Positions 1-6,495 of a DNA stretch of 22,346 nt are shown here, piece by piece. Each line of letters opens with the position of its first letter. Within the stretch, counting starts at the first letter, position 1. The DNA lies in NCBI GenBank assembly GCA_934090775.1, contig CAKOKF010000008.1:1-22346 (forward strand), written 5' to 3'. The translations under genes were made by a program, and so were the position numbers. This DNA is from an uncultured Bacilli bacterium (GTDB lineage Bacteria > Bacillota_I > Bacilli_A > RF39 > UBA660). The notes beneath the pieces were generated by a model. The model worked only from the letters and a program-made list of their open reading frames with translations. It searched no databases and was not told the origin of the DNA.

Positions 1-1
1 G

Positions 2-184
2 TATGAATGTCCACAAGAAAGATGTTGCCATCGTGAAATTCATCACGAAGTAAAACATATTGTTCCTGTAAATACAAGAATTATGAACCATCATATTATT
101 CATCATACTTATGTACCAATGTATACTTGCTGTGAAGAAGATACTTGTTGCAATGTTTATGATAATAAGTGTGGAATGATGTAA
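2..184 (+). CDS. CotD-like spore coat protein (3' part only)
   Basis: The reading frame is open from the window edge to a TAA stop, giving the last 60 residues of a protein whose start lies outside. It is extremely rich in His and Cys, with CC pairs at three places and a HH-x-x-x-HH stretch. The arrangement HEVKHIVPVN followed by NHHIIHHTYVP resembles the core of inner spore coat protein CotD of Bacillus, which has a Cys/His N-terminus, an IVP motif, and HVHYFPHT-like repeats. If so it is a structural coat protein made in the mother cell and assembled on the forespore; the His/Cys clusters could bind metal or cross-link. A strong terminator overlaps its stop codon. The family call rests on composition and a short motif, since such proteins diverge quickly; other His/Cys-rich proteins remain possible. 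Confidence 0.6.
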   Translation, partial: YECPQERCCHREIHHEVKHIVPVNTRIMNHHIIHHTYVPMYTCCEEDTCCNVYDNKCGMM

Positions 185-205
185 GAAGGGTATCCTTCTT
201 TTTTA
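183..205 (+). terminator. Intrinsic terminator of the CotD-like gene
   Basis: AAGAAGG (183-189) pairs perfectly with CCTTCTT (194-200) across a 4-nt loop and runs into a T tract. The 5' arm overlaps the TAA stop codon, so the gene ends inside its own terminator. It separates this gene from ysxC. Confidence 0.85.
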
Positions 206-255
206 GTTGTTTTTCTATTAATGAACTTTTTAATTCATATTGTCTTGAAGGAAAT

Positions 256-284
256 TTGCAAAAATTAATTAAATATATTATAAT
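256..284 (+). promoter_or_regulatory. Sigma-A-type promoter for ysxC
   Basis: TTGCAA (256-261) and TATAAT (279-284) are separated by 17 nt. The predicted start is about 291, so the leader is very short and begins just before the GAGGTG ribosome site at 294-299. Confidence 0.6.
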
Positions 285-306
285 TACAACTACGAGGTGT
301 TTATTT

Positions 307-888
307 ATGAAAATTAATTCCGTATCTTTAAGTAGTTTAGCGGTTAGGGAGTCACAGTATCCAACGGAAAATTTACCAGAGTTTTTATTGGTAGGACGTA
401 GTAATGTTGGCAAGAGTAGCTTTATTAATACTTTAATTAATCGCAAAAACTTTGCTCATACTTCGAGTAAACCGGGAAAGACACAAACTTTAAATTTCTA
501 TAATGTTAATGAAGCGTTTTATTTAGTAGATGTGCCGGGATATGGTTATGCTTCGGTAGACAAGCAAACTCAAGCTAAGTTTGGTTTAATGATTGAAGAA
601 TATTTGATGAATAGGGATGCTTTAAAAAGGGTTTTTTTGATTATTGATTATCGTAATAAACCGATGGAAGATGATTTACTTATGTATAACTTTTTAAAAT
701 ATTATCATAAAGAAGTGACGATAGTGGCAACTAAGTATGATAAAGTTTCGCAATCAAAACGAGCTAAAATTGAAAAAGTTTTAAATAGTGCTTTTGAGCT
801 TCAAGATACGGATAATATAATTTATTTTTCTTCAGTTACGAAAGAAGGAAAAGATAAAATCATGAATATTATAAGTTCTTATTTATAG
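307..888 (+). CDS. ysxC: Ribosome biogenesis GTP-binding protein YsxC/YihA (EngB)
   Basis: A 193-residue GTPase of the EngB family, close to the usual length (about 195). In order it shows the G1 P-loop GRSNVGKSS (30-38), the G2 region around KPGKTQT (56-61), G3 DVPGYG (75-80), the family motif IDYRNKPMEDD, G4 TKYDK (about 142-146) and G5-like SSVTKEGK near the C-terminus. It is a cytoplasmic factor for late assembly of the 50S ribosomal subunit and is usually essential. The ATG at 307 is chosen because GAGGTG lies 7 nt upstream and the protein then begins where family members begin; an in-frame ATG at 169 lies upstream of the promoter and would add an unlikely N-terminus. It seems to be transcribed alone. 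The family assignment is secure. Confidence 0.97.
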   Translation: MKINSVSLSSLAVRESQYPTENLPEFLLVGRSNVGKSSFINTLINRKNFAHTSSKPGKTQTLNFYNVNEAFYLVDVPGYGYASVDKQTQAKFGLMIEEYLMNRDALKRVFLIIDYRNKPMEDDLLMYNFLKYYHKEVTIVATKYDKVSQSKRAKIEKVLNSAFELQDTDNIIYFSSVTKEGKDKIMNIISSYL

Positions 889-1085
889 GGTGGTATTTTT
901 AATACTTTATGTTAATTTTTTGTCCATCACTTTTTGAAATGTTAGTTAATTATAAAACTAAGGGGTTAGGTTCATTATTTATTTTAATTAATAGTTTAAA
1001 TATGCTTCTCCTTAAAGTAAAAGATTTAAAATAGGTAATATTATATATAAAATAAATGGAATTGCGTAAGGTGATTTTATTTTTC

Positions 1086-1144
1086 TTTACTTATCTTTAT
1101 TTTTCAGTATAATTTTAAATAGATGATTATACACAAGGTATAAT
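1086..1144 (+). promoter_or_regulatory. Candidate promoters for the glycosyltransferase operon
   Basis: TTTACT (1086-1091) and TATAAT (1108-1113) with a 16-nt spacer form one plausible sigma-A promoter. A second TATAAT lies at 1139-1144 without a clear -35 box. Either would give a leader containing the 1166-1208 hairpin. Confidence 0.45.
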
Positions 1145-1165
1145 AAAAATATAAAGAGAAAGGTA

Positions 1166-1208
1166 TTAATCAATAATAATTTTATTAGAATTTCTTATTA
1201 TTGATTAG
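1166..1208 (+). repeat. Inverted repeat / RNA hairpin before the glycosyltransferase start
   Basis: Positions 1167-1179 (TAATCAATAATAA) are exactly complementary to 1195-1207 (TTATTATTGATTA), a 13-bp stem with a 15-nt loop. No T tract follows, so it is not a terminator. It sits between an AAAGG sequence (1159-1163) and the ATG at 1219, and there is no Shine-Dalgarno sequence between hairpin and ATG. It could act in RNA as a translation-control hairpin or in DNA as an operator; the sequence does not decide. Confidence 0.7.
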
Positions 1209-1218
1209 ATGTGATTGT

Positions 1219-2367
1219 ATGAAAAAAGTAACTATTTTATCTTTACATTTGGGATATGGCGGAGCAGAAAGGTGTATTACTAATTTAGCTAATAGTTTGG
1301 TTGGCAAGTACCATGTTGAAATATTATCAGTTTATAAACTTTATGATAAACCGGCATTTGATATTGATAAACGGGTAAATGTTCGTTATCTAACTGATGT
1401 TAAACCCAATAGGAATGATATTCGTTATGATTTGAAACATTTAAAAATGTTTAGTTTAGTTAAGGACTTAGCTTATGCTTTAAAAGTTTTAAGACTTAAA
1501 AGAAAAAAAACTATCGATGCGATTGATGCGTGTGATAGTGATATTATAATAAGTAGTAAGGTCTATTTTAATCGTTTGTTAGGTGAATATAAAAATACTG
1601 GTGTGCGTGCTATTGGCTGGGAACATAACTATAACAATCATACTAAAAAAGAAATAAAAGAATTTATTAAATCTTGTAAGTATTTAGATGATGTGGTAAT
1701 GGTTAATAAAGAACTACAAGAATTTTATAAAGATGAATTTTTAAAGTATGATTTGAAGTGTCAAGTACGATACGTTCCTAATTACATTGATAAGGTAAGC
1801 AAGACGACTACTAAATATAATAACCGTAATTTAATTGCCGTGGGAAGATTGGAAGCGGTTAAAGGCTTTGATGATTTGATAAAGGTTTATAAGTTAGTAA
1901 ATTTACAAATTCAAGATACTTATCTTACGCTAGTTGGTGATGGTAAAGAAAAAAATAATCTTTTTGAAACGGTTGTTAAAAATGATTTAGTTAGTAAAGT
2001 TAAAATGCCTGGTTATTTATTTCAAGAAGAAATTGATAAGCTGTATGATAACTCAGCTCTTTATATTATGACTAGTCATTCGGAATCGTTTGGTCTTGTT
2101 ATGCTAGAGGCGATGGCTCATGGTGTACCAGTGGTAGCGTTTTCTTCAGCCGAAGGAGCCAGAGAGTTAATTAAAAACGGTTATAATGGGTATTTGATTA
2201 ATAATCGTAATGAATTTGAAATGGCAGATAAGATAGTTGAGCTTTTAAATGATAAAGAAAAGTTACAAAAAATGGGACAAAATGCCTATAAAGTAGCTCA
2301 AAAATATACTAAAGAGGAAGTTATTAAAACTTGGGAGCAGTTGTTAGATGAAGAACCACGTAAGTAA
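1219..2367 (+). CDS. Glycosyltransferase family 4 (GT-B fold)
   Basis: A 382-residue cytoplasmic glycosyltransferase. The N-terminal Rossmann half opens with KKVTILSLHLGYGGAERC, the glycine-rich GGAE acceptor-side loop typical of GT4 enzymes. The C-terminal half has VGRLEAVKGFDDL, LVGDGKEKNNL, and the nucleotide-sugar signature HSESFGLVMLEAMAHGVPVV, whose two glutamates form the EX7E motif. Donor and acceptor sugars cannot be read from sequence. It overlaps the next gene, an O-antigen-ligase-like membrane protein, by 20 nt, so both probably make or polymerise a surface polysaccharide or teichoic-acid-like glycan. ATG 1219 is chosen because MKKVTI begins the first beta strand; an upstream TTG at 1201 lies within the hairpin. 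There is no ordinary ribosome site before ATG 1219. Confidence 0.92.
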   Translation: MKKVTILSLHLGYGGAERCITNLANSLVGKYHVEILSVYKLYDKPAFDIDKRVNVRYLTDVKPNRNDIRYDLKHLKMFSLVKDLAYALKVLRLKRKKTIDAIDACDSDIIISSKVYFNRLLGEYKNTGVRAIGWEHNYNNHTKKEIKEFIKSCKYLDDVVMVNKELQEFYKDEFLKYDLKCQVRYVPNYIDKVSKTTTKYNNRNLIAVGRLEAVKGFDDLIKVYKLVNLQIQDTYLTLVGDGKEKNNLFETVVKNDLVSKVKMPGYLFQEEIDKLYDNSALYIMTSHSESFGLVMLEAMAHGVPVVAFSSAEGARELIKNGYNGYLINNRNEFEMADKIVELLNDKEKLQKMGQNAYKVAQKYTKEEVIKTWEQLLDEEPRK

Positions 2368-3634
2368 ATCTAAAGTAGAAAGAAAAGAAAAGGTTAGCCT
2401 AAATTTAGAAGTCCTTTCTAAAAAAAAGGAAGAAAAAGGGAAGTTAACAAAATTAGTATCGATAGTCTTAATGATTTTAATAATCTTACAACCAATTATG
2501 GATGCGGTAACGTATTTGCAAATTAGATATAGTTTTAATTTTATTAGTTTATCAAGTATTATAAGAACAGTTACGCTGGGGTTAATGCTTTTATATCTTT
2601 TAGTTATAAAGAGGAGAAGAAAAGAAATTCTATTCTTAATTGGCTATTTTATTATCTATTTGACGAGTCAAATTTTTCTATTACATAATGGGTTTAGTAG
2701 TAGTTTGAATACTATTTTAACAATATTTTACTTACCAATAGTTATCATATTCATGCACGAAGTAGATACTAATGAGAGCTATTTTAATTTAAAGATAATT
2801 ATGGTTACTTATTTAATATATTTAAATCTTATCGTTATTCCTTATCTTTTTAAATATGGCAATTATGCAGATAATTTTTATGAAGGTAAGAATGGTTTTT
2901 ATGGATTATTTTATGGTGGCAATGAAATAAGTAATATTTTGGTTATTTTATTACCCTTAGTAATAGAGTATTTAGTTAGAAAAAAAAGCTATTTTTTGAT
3001 AATCTTAACTTTTGTAGAATTACTTTTATGTATTTATTTAGTAGGCACTAAGACTTTAATGTTGGGAAGTATAATTGTTAGTATTTATTTCCTATTTAAA
3101 TATCTACGTCCGGTTTATAAAAAGTTTTCTAAAAAGAAAAAGGGTATTTTATGGGGTTTAGCTTTTTTGATATTTTTAGGTATTTTAGTAGTTTTACCTC
3201 GGATGGCTGTTACTAAAAATATAATACGCGCTATAGAATATTATGACTTTAATTTAAGCAATATTTTTAGTTTAAATGGATTAGACAAGTTGATCTTTAG
3301 TGGAAGATTAGAAGTATTAAAGAGTGTTGGCAATTTATATCGAAATAGTTCGCTTTTTAGTATTTTGCTGGGACTAGGGAAAAGCTATATTATTCTTTTT
3401 AAAGGAATTGAAATAGATATATATGATATATTTTTTACAATAGGTATCAGTGGTATCTTAGTATATGGATATGTCATGTTAAAAAATATTAAAAGCGAAA
3501 AATTGAAAGGTGTTTATTTATTTACTTTTATTTTGAGTATGGTAATTTCTCTTATTACTGGTCATGTGTTAAATACACCTAATGTTAGCATTTTTATAGG
3601 GCTACTTTTTAGTTTGAATAAACTAGAGGAGTAG
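2348..3634 (+). CDS. O-antigen ligase/polymerase-like membrane protein
   Basis: A 428-residue polytopic membrane protein with roughly ten or more hydrophobic segments between residue 35 and the C-terminus. A Lys/Glu-rich cytosolic N-terminus of about 33 residues precedes the first membrane segment. The region KNGFYGLFYGGNEIS, followed by long hydrophobic helices and then a large loop containing FSGRLEVLKS and a GLGKSY motif, is characteristic of the Wzy/WaaL superfamily, where the large extracellular loop carries a conserved Arg (here in SGRLE). Such proteins polymerise or ligate lipid-linked glycans at the outer face of the membrane. It starts inside the end of the glycosyltransferase gene (GGGAG 10 nt before ATG 2348), which indicates translational coupling. 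The superfamily is likely; the substrate is unknown. Confidence 0.8.
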   Translation: MKNHVSKSKVERKEKVSLNLEVLSKKKEEKGKLTKLVSIVLMILIILQPIMDAVTYLQIRYSFNFISLSSIIRTVTLGLMLLYLLVIKRRRKEILFLIGYFIIYLTSQIFLLHNGFSSSLNTILTIFYLPIVIIFMHEVDTNESYFNLKIIMVTYLIYLNLIVIPYLFKYGNYADNFYEGKNGFYGLFYGGNEISNILVILLPLVIEYLVRKKSYFLIILTFVELLLCIYLVGTKTLMLGSIIVSIYFLFKYLRPVYKKFSKKKKGILWGLAFLIFLGILVVLPRMAVTKNIIRAIEYYDFNLSNIFSLNGLDKLIFSGRLEVLKSVGNLYRNSSLFSILLGLGKSYIILFKGIEIDIYDIFFTIGISGILVYGYVMLKNIKSEKLKGVYLFTFILSMVISLITGHVLNTPNVSIFIGLLFSLNKLEE

Positions 3635-3665
3635 TTCTTTTTCTATATATAAATAAGGAAAAAAG

Positions 3666-3692
3666 TTTTATAAACTTATTATGTTTATAAAA
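3666..3692 (+). repeat. Perfect inverted repeat, possible operator or weak terminator
   Basis: TTTTATAAAC (3666-3675) and GTTTATAAAA (3683-3692) form a perfect 10-bp inverted repeat with a 7-nt centre. No T run follows. TATAAT occurs at 3700-3705, so the repeat would cover the spacer and -35 region of that candidate promoter, which is a position used by repressors. It also lies in the 178-nt gap after the O-antigen-ligase-like gene and might help end that transcript. Confidence 0.5.
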
Positions 3693-3778
3693 TATAGGAT
3701 ATAATACATTAGATTTATTAGATAAGCAAACTTTTTTATAAAGAAGATAATAATTTTTCGAAAGTGTTTTAAGTGCTA

Positions 3779-3787
3779 TGATATACT
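3779..3787 (+). promoter_or_regulatory. Extended -10 promoter for the ASCH gene
   Basis: TGATATACT (TG-n-TATACT) lies 25 nt before the chosen ATG. There is no good -35 box, which is usual for extended -10 promoters. A second TATAAT is at 3700-3705. Confidence 0.5.
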
Positions 3788-3812
3788 TAATTTAATTAAG
3801 GAAGTGCTAAAA

Positions 3813-4157
3813 ATGATATATGAAATGAAATTACAACCAAAATATTATAACTTTATGTTAAATGGGACGAAAAGAATCGAAATAAGATTAAATGACGAAA
3901 AAAGAAAAAATATAAAAAGGGGAGATAAAATTAAATTTTATAAAGAACCTAATTTAGAAGAAAGCTTTTTAATGGAAGTAGTAGAAGTTTTGAGATTTCA
4001 TTCTTTTCGAGAGATGGTAGATAATTTAAAAATAGAAGAATTAGCGGATAAGAAATTTACCAAAGAAGAATTAATAAATACTTTAGAAAAATATTACAGT
4101 AAAGATAAGCAAAAAGAGTATGGGGTTTTAGGAATAAGGATAAAATTATTAAAGTAA
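3813..4157 (+). CDS. ASCH-domain protein
   Basis: A 114-residue single-domain protein. It shows the ASCH hallmarks: an N-terminal LQPKYYNFMLNGTKRIEIRL segment with the conserved G-x-K-x-I-E-x-R pattern, then GDKIKFYK for the next strand, and a C-terminal YGVLGIRIKLL strand. ASCH domains are PUA-like beta barrels thought to bind RNA; some related proteins hydrolyse modified nucleosides such as N4-acetylcytidine. The conserved K and E/R residues are present, so a fold-level call is safe while the reaction is not known. ATG 3813 is preferred over GTG 3804 because AAGGAAG (3798-3804) is 8 nt upstream of the ATG and overlaps the GTG. It stands alone between its own promoter and the cse60 region. 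Confidence 0.88.
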   Translation: MIYEMKLQPKYYNFMLNGTKRIEIRLNDEKRKNIKRGDKIKFYKEPNLEESFLMEVVEVLRFHSFREMVDNLKIEELADKKFTKEELINTLEKYYSKDKQKEYGVLGIRIKLLK

Positions 4158-4170
4158 ATTCTATAAAACA

Positions 4171-4198
4171 ACATTATTTTTAAAAAATAACATAATGT
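4171..4198 (+). promoter_or_regulatory. Inverted repeat and possible sporulation-type promoter upstream of cse60
   Basis: ACATTAT (4171-4177) and ATAATGT (4192-4198) are complementary, and TTATTTTTAAAAAATAA (4174-4190) is itself a perfect palindrome. CATAATGT (4191-4198) partly matches the sigma-E -10 consensus CATACAAT, with CATTATT 12 nt upstream as a weak -35. Cse60 of Bacillus is known to be sigma-E controlled, which is why I considered it, but the match is poor. Confidence 0.25.
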
Positions 4199-4247
4199 GA
4201 CAAAATGTTTAGAGGAAAAGAAGTATCATGAGTTTAGGTGATACTTT

Positions 4248-4421
4248 ATGAAAGTAAAAGTATTTGATTGTGAACATGAAAAAGATTTAGAAAGTGAAAT
4301 TAATATGTTTCTTGATTCTGGGACTTATGATATAATTGATATCAAGTATTCAGTTGCAACTGCTATGTTTGGGGAAGAACAAATTTATTGTTACTCAGCG
4401 ATGGTGGTTTATACATGTTAA
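4248..4421 (+). CDS. cse60: Sporulation protein Cse60
   Basis: A 57-residue acidic protein matching the small Cse60 family (about 60 residues in Bacillus). It keeps the family layout: MKVKVFDCEHEKDLESEIN at the start, a short variable centre, DIIDIKYSVATAM, then the C-terminal EEQIYCYSAMVVY. In Bacillus subtilis cse60 is transcribed in the mother cell under sigma-E; its molecular role is unknown. AGGTG (4236-4240) lies 7 nt before the ATG. The next gene, a SpoVB/MurJ-type flippase, starts either inside its end (ATG 4415) or 14 nt after it (TTG 4436), so the two are probably co-transcribed. Together with the CotD-like fragment it is the main evidence for a spore-forming ancestry. Confidence 0.85.
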   Translation: MKVKVFDCEHEKDLESEINMFLDSGTYDIIDIKYSVATAMFGEEQIYCYSAMVVYTC

Positions 4422-4435
4422 GGAAGTGGTCGGCT

Positions 4436-6070
4436 TTGAAAAAAAGTTCATTTATCGAAGGAACGTTTATTGCAACGTTAGCCATAGTATTGGTAAAAAT
4501 AATGGGAATGCTTTATGTAATTCCTTTTTATGCGATTGTTGGAACAACAGGAGCAGCTTTATATAGTTATGCTTATAATATTTATAATATCTTTTTAGAT
4601 ATTTCAACAGTAGGATTACCAATTGCTATTTCTAAAATTACCAATGAATTTCATACTTTAAAAATGTATGATGCGAAAAAAAGAGCTTATGAGATAGCGA
4701 TTAAAATTATGCGCTTTATATCGATTGCTATCTTTATTATTTTATTTTTCTTTGCTTATCCAATTGCATCATTTATTATTGGCGATTTAACAGGTGGTAA
4801 TACCAAAGAAGCGATAACAGCAGTTATTAGAACAGTTTCCTTAGCTATCTTAGTTATTCCTTATTTAAGTGTTGCTAAAGGTTATTTACAAGGACATAAT
4901 GTTATTAATATTTCGAGTATTAGCAACGTTTTAGAGCAAGTAGTGCGTATTTTAATTATTATCGTTGGGAGTTTCTTGGCTATTAAAGTATTTCATTTAA
5001 GTTATGTTGTTGGTGTTATGATTGCTTTAAGTGGTGCTTTCTTTGGCGGACTTGTGAGTTATTTTTATGTTAAGCATAAGATGAATAAAAACAAAAAAGA
5101 GCTGGGACTAGTTGAACAAAAGAAAAAAGATAAAATTACTAATAAGGAAATTACGAAGAAGTTAGCAAGTTATGCTATTCCTTATGTTATAATTAATTCG
5201 GTGTCATCTCTATATAGTTTTGTTGATATGATTTTAGTTCTAAGAGGTCTTGAATTAATGGGGTATGCTACTAGTGATATTGAATTTATCTCCTCATCAA
5301 TTTCTACTTGGGCTGGCAAGATTAATATGATTGTTATTAGTATTGCGATGGGAATGACAATAAGTCTTATTCCTTCAATAGTTCATGCCTATACTTTAAA
5401 AAAATGGGATGATGTTAATAATAAAATTAATGCTTCCTTTAAAATAATTGCTTTTGTTTCATTACCAATGGCAATTGGCTTATCAGTTCTTTCTAGTGAA
5501 GTATGGCAAGTATTTTATGGGGCCAATGAGATTGGAGCTGCTATTTTAAGTGTTTCTGTATTTGTAGCTGTATCTTTAAATTTTTATATGATTACTTCTA
5601 GTATTATGCAATCCTTAAATAAATATAAAACTGTTTATATAGCTACTATTTGTGGCCTTTTAAGTAATGCTATTTTAGATATTCCTTTGATGTACTTACT
5701 TAGATTTTTAGGAATAAAGGCTTATTTAGGACCTTTAGTATCAAGCATTATTGGTTATTTATTGTCAGTATTTATTAATTTAAAAACGATTAAAAAGGAA
5801 GAAAAACAAATTAATTATAAAGATTCTTTAAAGACGATAGGAAAAATTTTAGTACCTTCTTTAGTTATGCTTTTAGTTATTTGGGGATTAAAGATGGTTA
5901 TATCATTTACTGCTGCAAATAGATTAAGCGCTATTTTAATTATTATTTTTTATGCCATAATTGGAGTTTTAATCTATGGAGGTATCTCTTATAAAATGGG
6001 ATTACTAGATGAAGTGCTAGGAAAAAATCTCTTAAATAAAATAACAAAAAAACTTAAACGACAGGCTTAA
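4436..6070 (+). CDS. MATE/MVF-superfamily lipid flippase, SpoVB/YtgP(MurJ) type
   Basis: A 544-residue integral membrane protein with about 14 hydrophobic helices. The opening KKSSFIEGTFIATLAIVLVK, then IMGMLYVIPFYAIVG, is the standard start of SpoVB/YtgP proteins, and LPIAISKI and AKGYLQGHN follow as in that family. These proteins flip undecaprenyl-linked precursors, lipid II for MurJ (YtgP), and SpoVB acts in spore cortex synthesis. I chose TTG 4436 because AGGAAGTGG (4421-4429) is 6 nt upstream and it gives the usual N-terminus; ATG 4415, overlapping the cse60 stop, is the alternative and adds seven residues. Linkage to cse60 favours a SpoVB-like sporulation role, but the length equals that of YtgP as I recall it, so a vegetative MurJ is equally possible. 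Confidence 0.88.
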   Translation: MKKSSFIEGTFIATLAIVLVKIMGMLYVIPFYAIVGTTGAALYSYAYNIYNIFLDISTVGLPIAISKITNEFHTLKMYDAKKRAYEIAIKIMRFISIAIFIILFFFAYPIASFIIGDLTGGNTKEAITAVIRTVSLAILVIPYLSVAKGYLQGHNVINISSISNVLEQVVRILIIIVGSFLAIKVFHLSYVVGVMIALSGAFFGGLVSYFYVKHKMNKNKKELGLVEQKKKDKITNKEITKKLASYAIPYVIINSVSSLYSFVDMILVLRGLELMGYATSDIEFISSSISTWAGKINMIVISIAMGMTISLIPSIVHAYTLKKWDDVNNKINASFKIIAFVSLPMAIGLSVLSSEVWQVFYGANEIGAAILSVSVFVAVSLNFYMITSSIMQSLNKYKTVYIATICGLLSNAILDIPLMYLLRFLGIKAYLGPLVSSIIGYLLSVFINLKTIKKEEKQINYKDSLKTIGKILVPSLVMLLVIWGLKMVISFTAANRLSAILIIIFYAIIGVLIYGGISYKMGLLDEVLGKNLLNKITKKLKRQA

Positions 6071-6074
6071 GTTT
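6045..6074 (-). terminator. Minus-strand terminator overlapping the end of the flippase gene
   Basis: AAACTTAA (6050-6057) and TTAAGTTT (6067-6074) pair over a 9-nt loop. Read on the minus strand the hairpin is followed by a run of seven T, so it ends transcription of the minus-strand gene at 6101-6445. It lies within the last codons and stop of the convergent flippase gene. In the plus direction only A-rich sequence follows. Confidence 0.75.
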
Positions 6075-6100
6075 AAAAATATAATAAATAAATTAGTCAA

Positions 6101-6445
6101 TTAGACCATATAAAGATTGTTGGCGATTTCATCGGTAGTTATTTGGGCTTTGTTTTCTAATTTAGTAATTCTGGCATCTAAACGATTGATACTGCGTTCT
6201 AATTTAGCTAGACGATTGTCATAGTCATTAACTTGAGTAGTAGTATTAGTTTGTACTGGATAATTTTGGTAAGCAGGATAAGTAGTGTATTCTGGCATCA
6301 TAGCGGGTCCCTGATAAAAAGAATTAGATGCACTTTGAGTTTGAACATTAGGCATCATGTAATTCATATTACCAGGATTAGGATTAACATAATTTATTGA
6401 ATTCATATTGGATTCTGAAAAGAAAGAATTTCGTGATTTTAACAT
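6101..6445 (-). CDS. Small Asn/Tyr/Pro-rich protein with C-terminal coiled coil, possibly spore-associated
   Basis: A 114-residue protein I cannot place in a named family. The first 75 residues are low complexity, rich in Asn, Tyr, Pro, Met, Gln and Ser (for example NPNPGNMNYMMP and TYPAYQNYPVQ). Residues about 78-100 form a regular heptad coiled coil (NRLAKLERSINRLDARITKLENK). There is no signal peptide or membrane segment. A very strong AGGAGGT (complement of 6452-6458) sits 6 nt before the ATG, and a minus-strand terminator follows, so it is a real monocistronic gene. Its composition resembles small coat or exosporium proteins, and it lies next to cse60 and a SpoVB-like gene; a sporulation role is inference. 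Its promoter must lie in or near the start of the divergent trmB. Confidence 0.75.
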   Translation of the reverse strand: MLKSRNSFFSESNMNSINYVNPNPGNMNYMMPNVQTQSASNSFYQGPAMMPEYTTYPAYQNYPVQTNTTTQVNDYDNRLAKLERSINRLDARITKLENKAQITTDEIANNLYMV

Positions 6446-6460
6446 ATAAAAACCTCCTAA

Positions 6461-6473
6461 TACATTTTATGTA
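6461..6473. repeat. Short perfect palindrome in the divergent promoter gap
   Basis: TACAT-ttt-ATGTA is a perfect 5-bp inverted repeat in the 50-nt gap between trmB and the minus-strand gene. It lies just upstream of both ribosome sites and could be an operator, but it is short enough to be chance. Confidence 0.3.
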
Positions 6474-6495
6474 AGGTGAAGAAAGTAGTGATAAT

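Larger units (their letters stand above)
889..1218 (+). other. Gene-free intergenic region upstream of the glycosyltransferase
   Basis: This 330-nt AT-rich stretch holds no convincing gene. It carries a weak short hairpin (GTATT/AATAC, about 894-906) just after ysxC, two candidate -10 elements (1108-1113 and 1139-1144) and a long inverted repeat directly before the glycosyltransferase start. A 41-codon ORF at 909 lacks a well-placed ribosome site and was not accepted. Confidence 0.7.

Noticed and set aside
96..446. Minus-strand ORF of 116 codons over the start of the window
   Set aside because: It lies opposite the CotD-like gene, a clear terminator and the start of ysxC, and its sequence is typical of an AT-rich antisense frame.
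909..1034. A 41-codon ORF (MLIFCPSLFEMLVNYK...) in the gap after ysxC
   Set aside because: GGGTGG is about 14 nt upstream, too far for a good ribosome site; there is no promoter in front of it and the sequence matches nothing I know. It could still be real if conserved.
1219..3634. A complete capsule or exopolysaccharide cluster
   Set aside because: Only one glycosyltransferase and one ligase/polymerase-like protein are present; there is no initiating transferase, chain-length regulator or sugar-nucleotide gene nearby.
4336..4566. 76-codon plus-strand ORF across the cse60-flippase junction
   Set aside because: It is out of frame with both cse60 and the flippase, which are recognisable proteins with ribosome sites.
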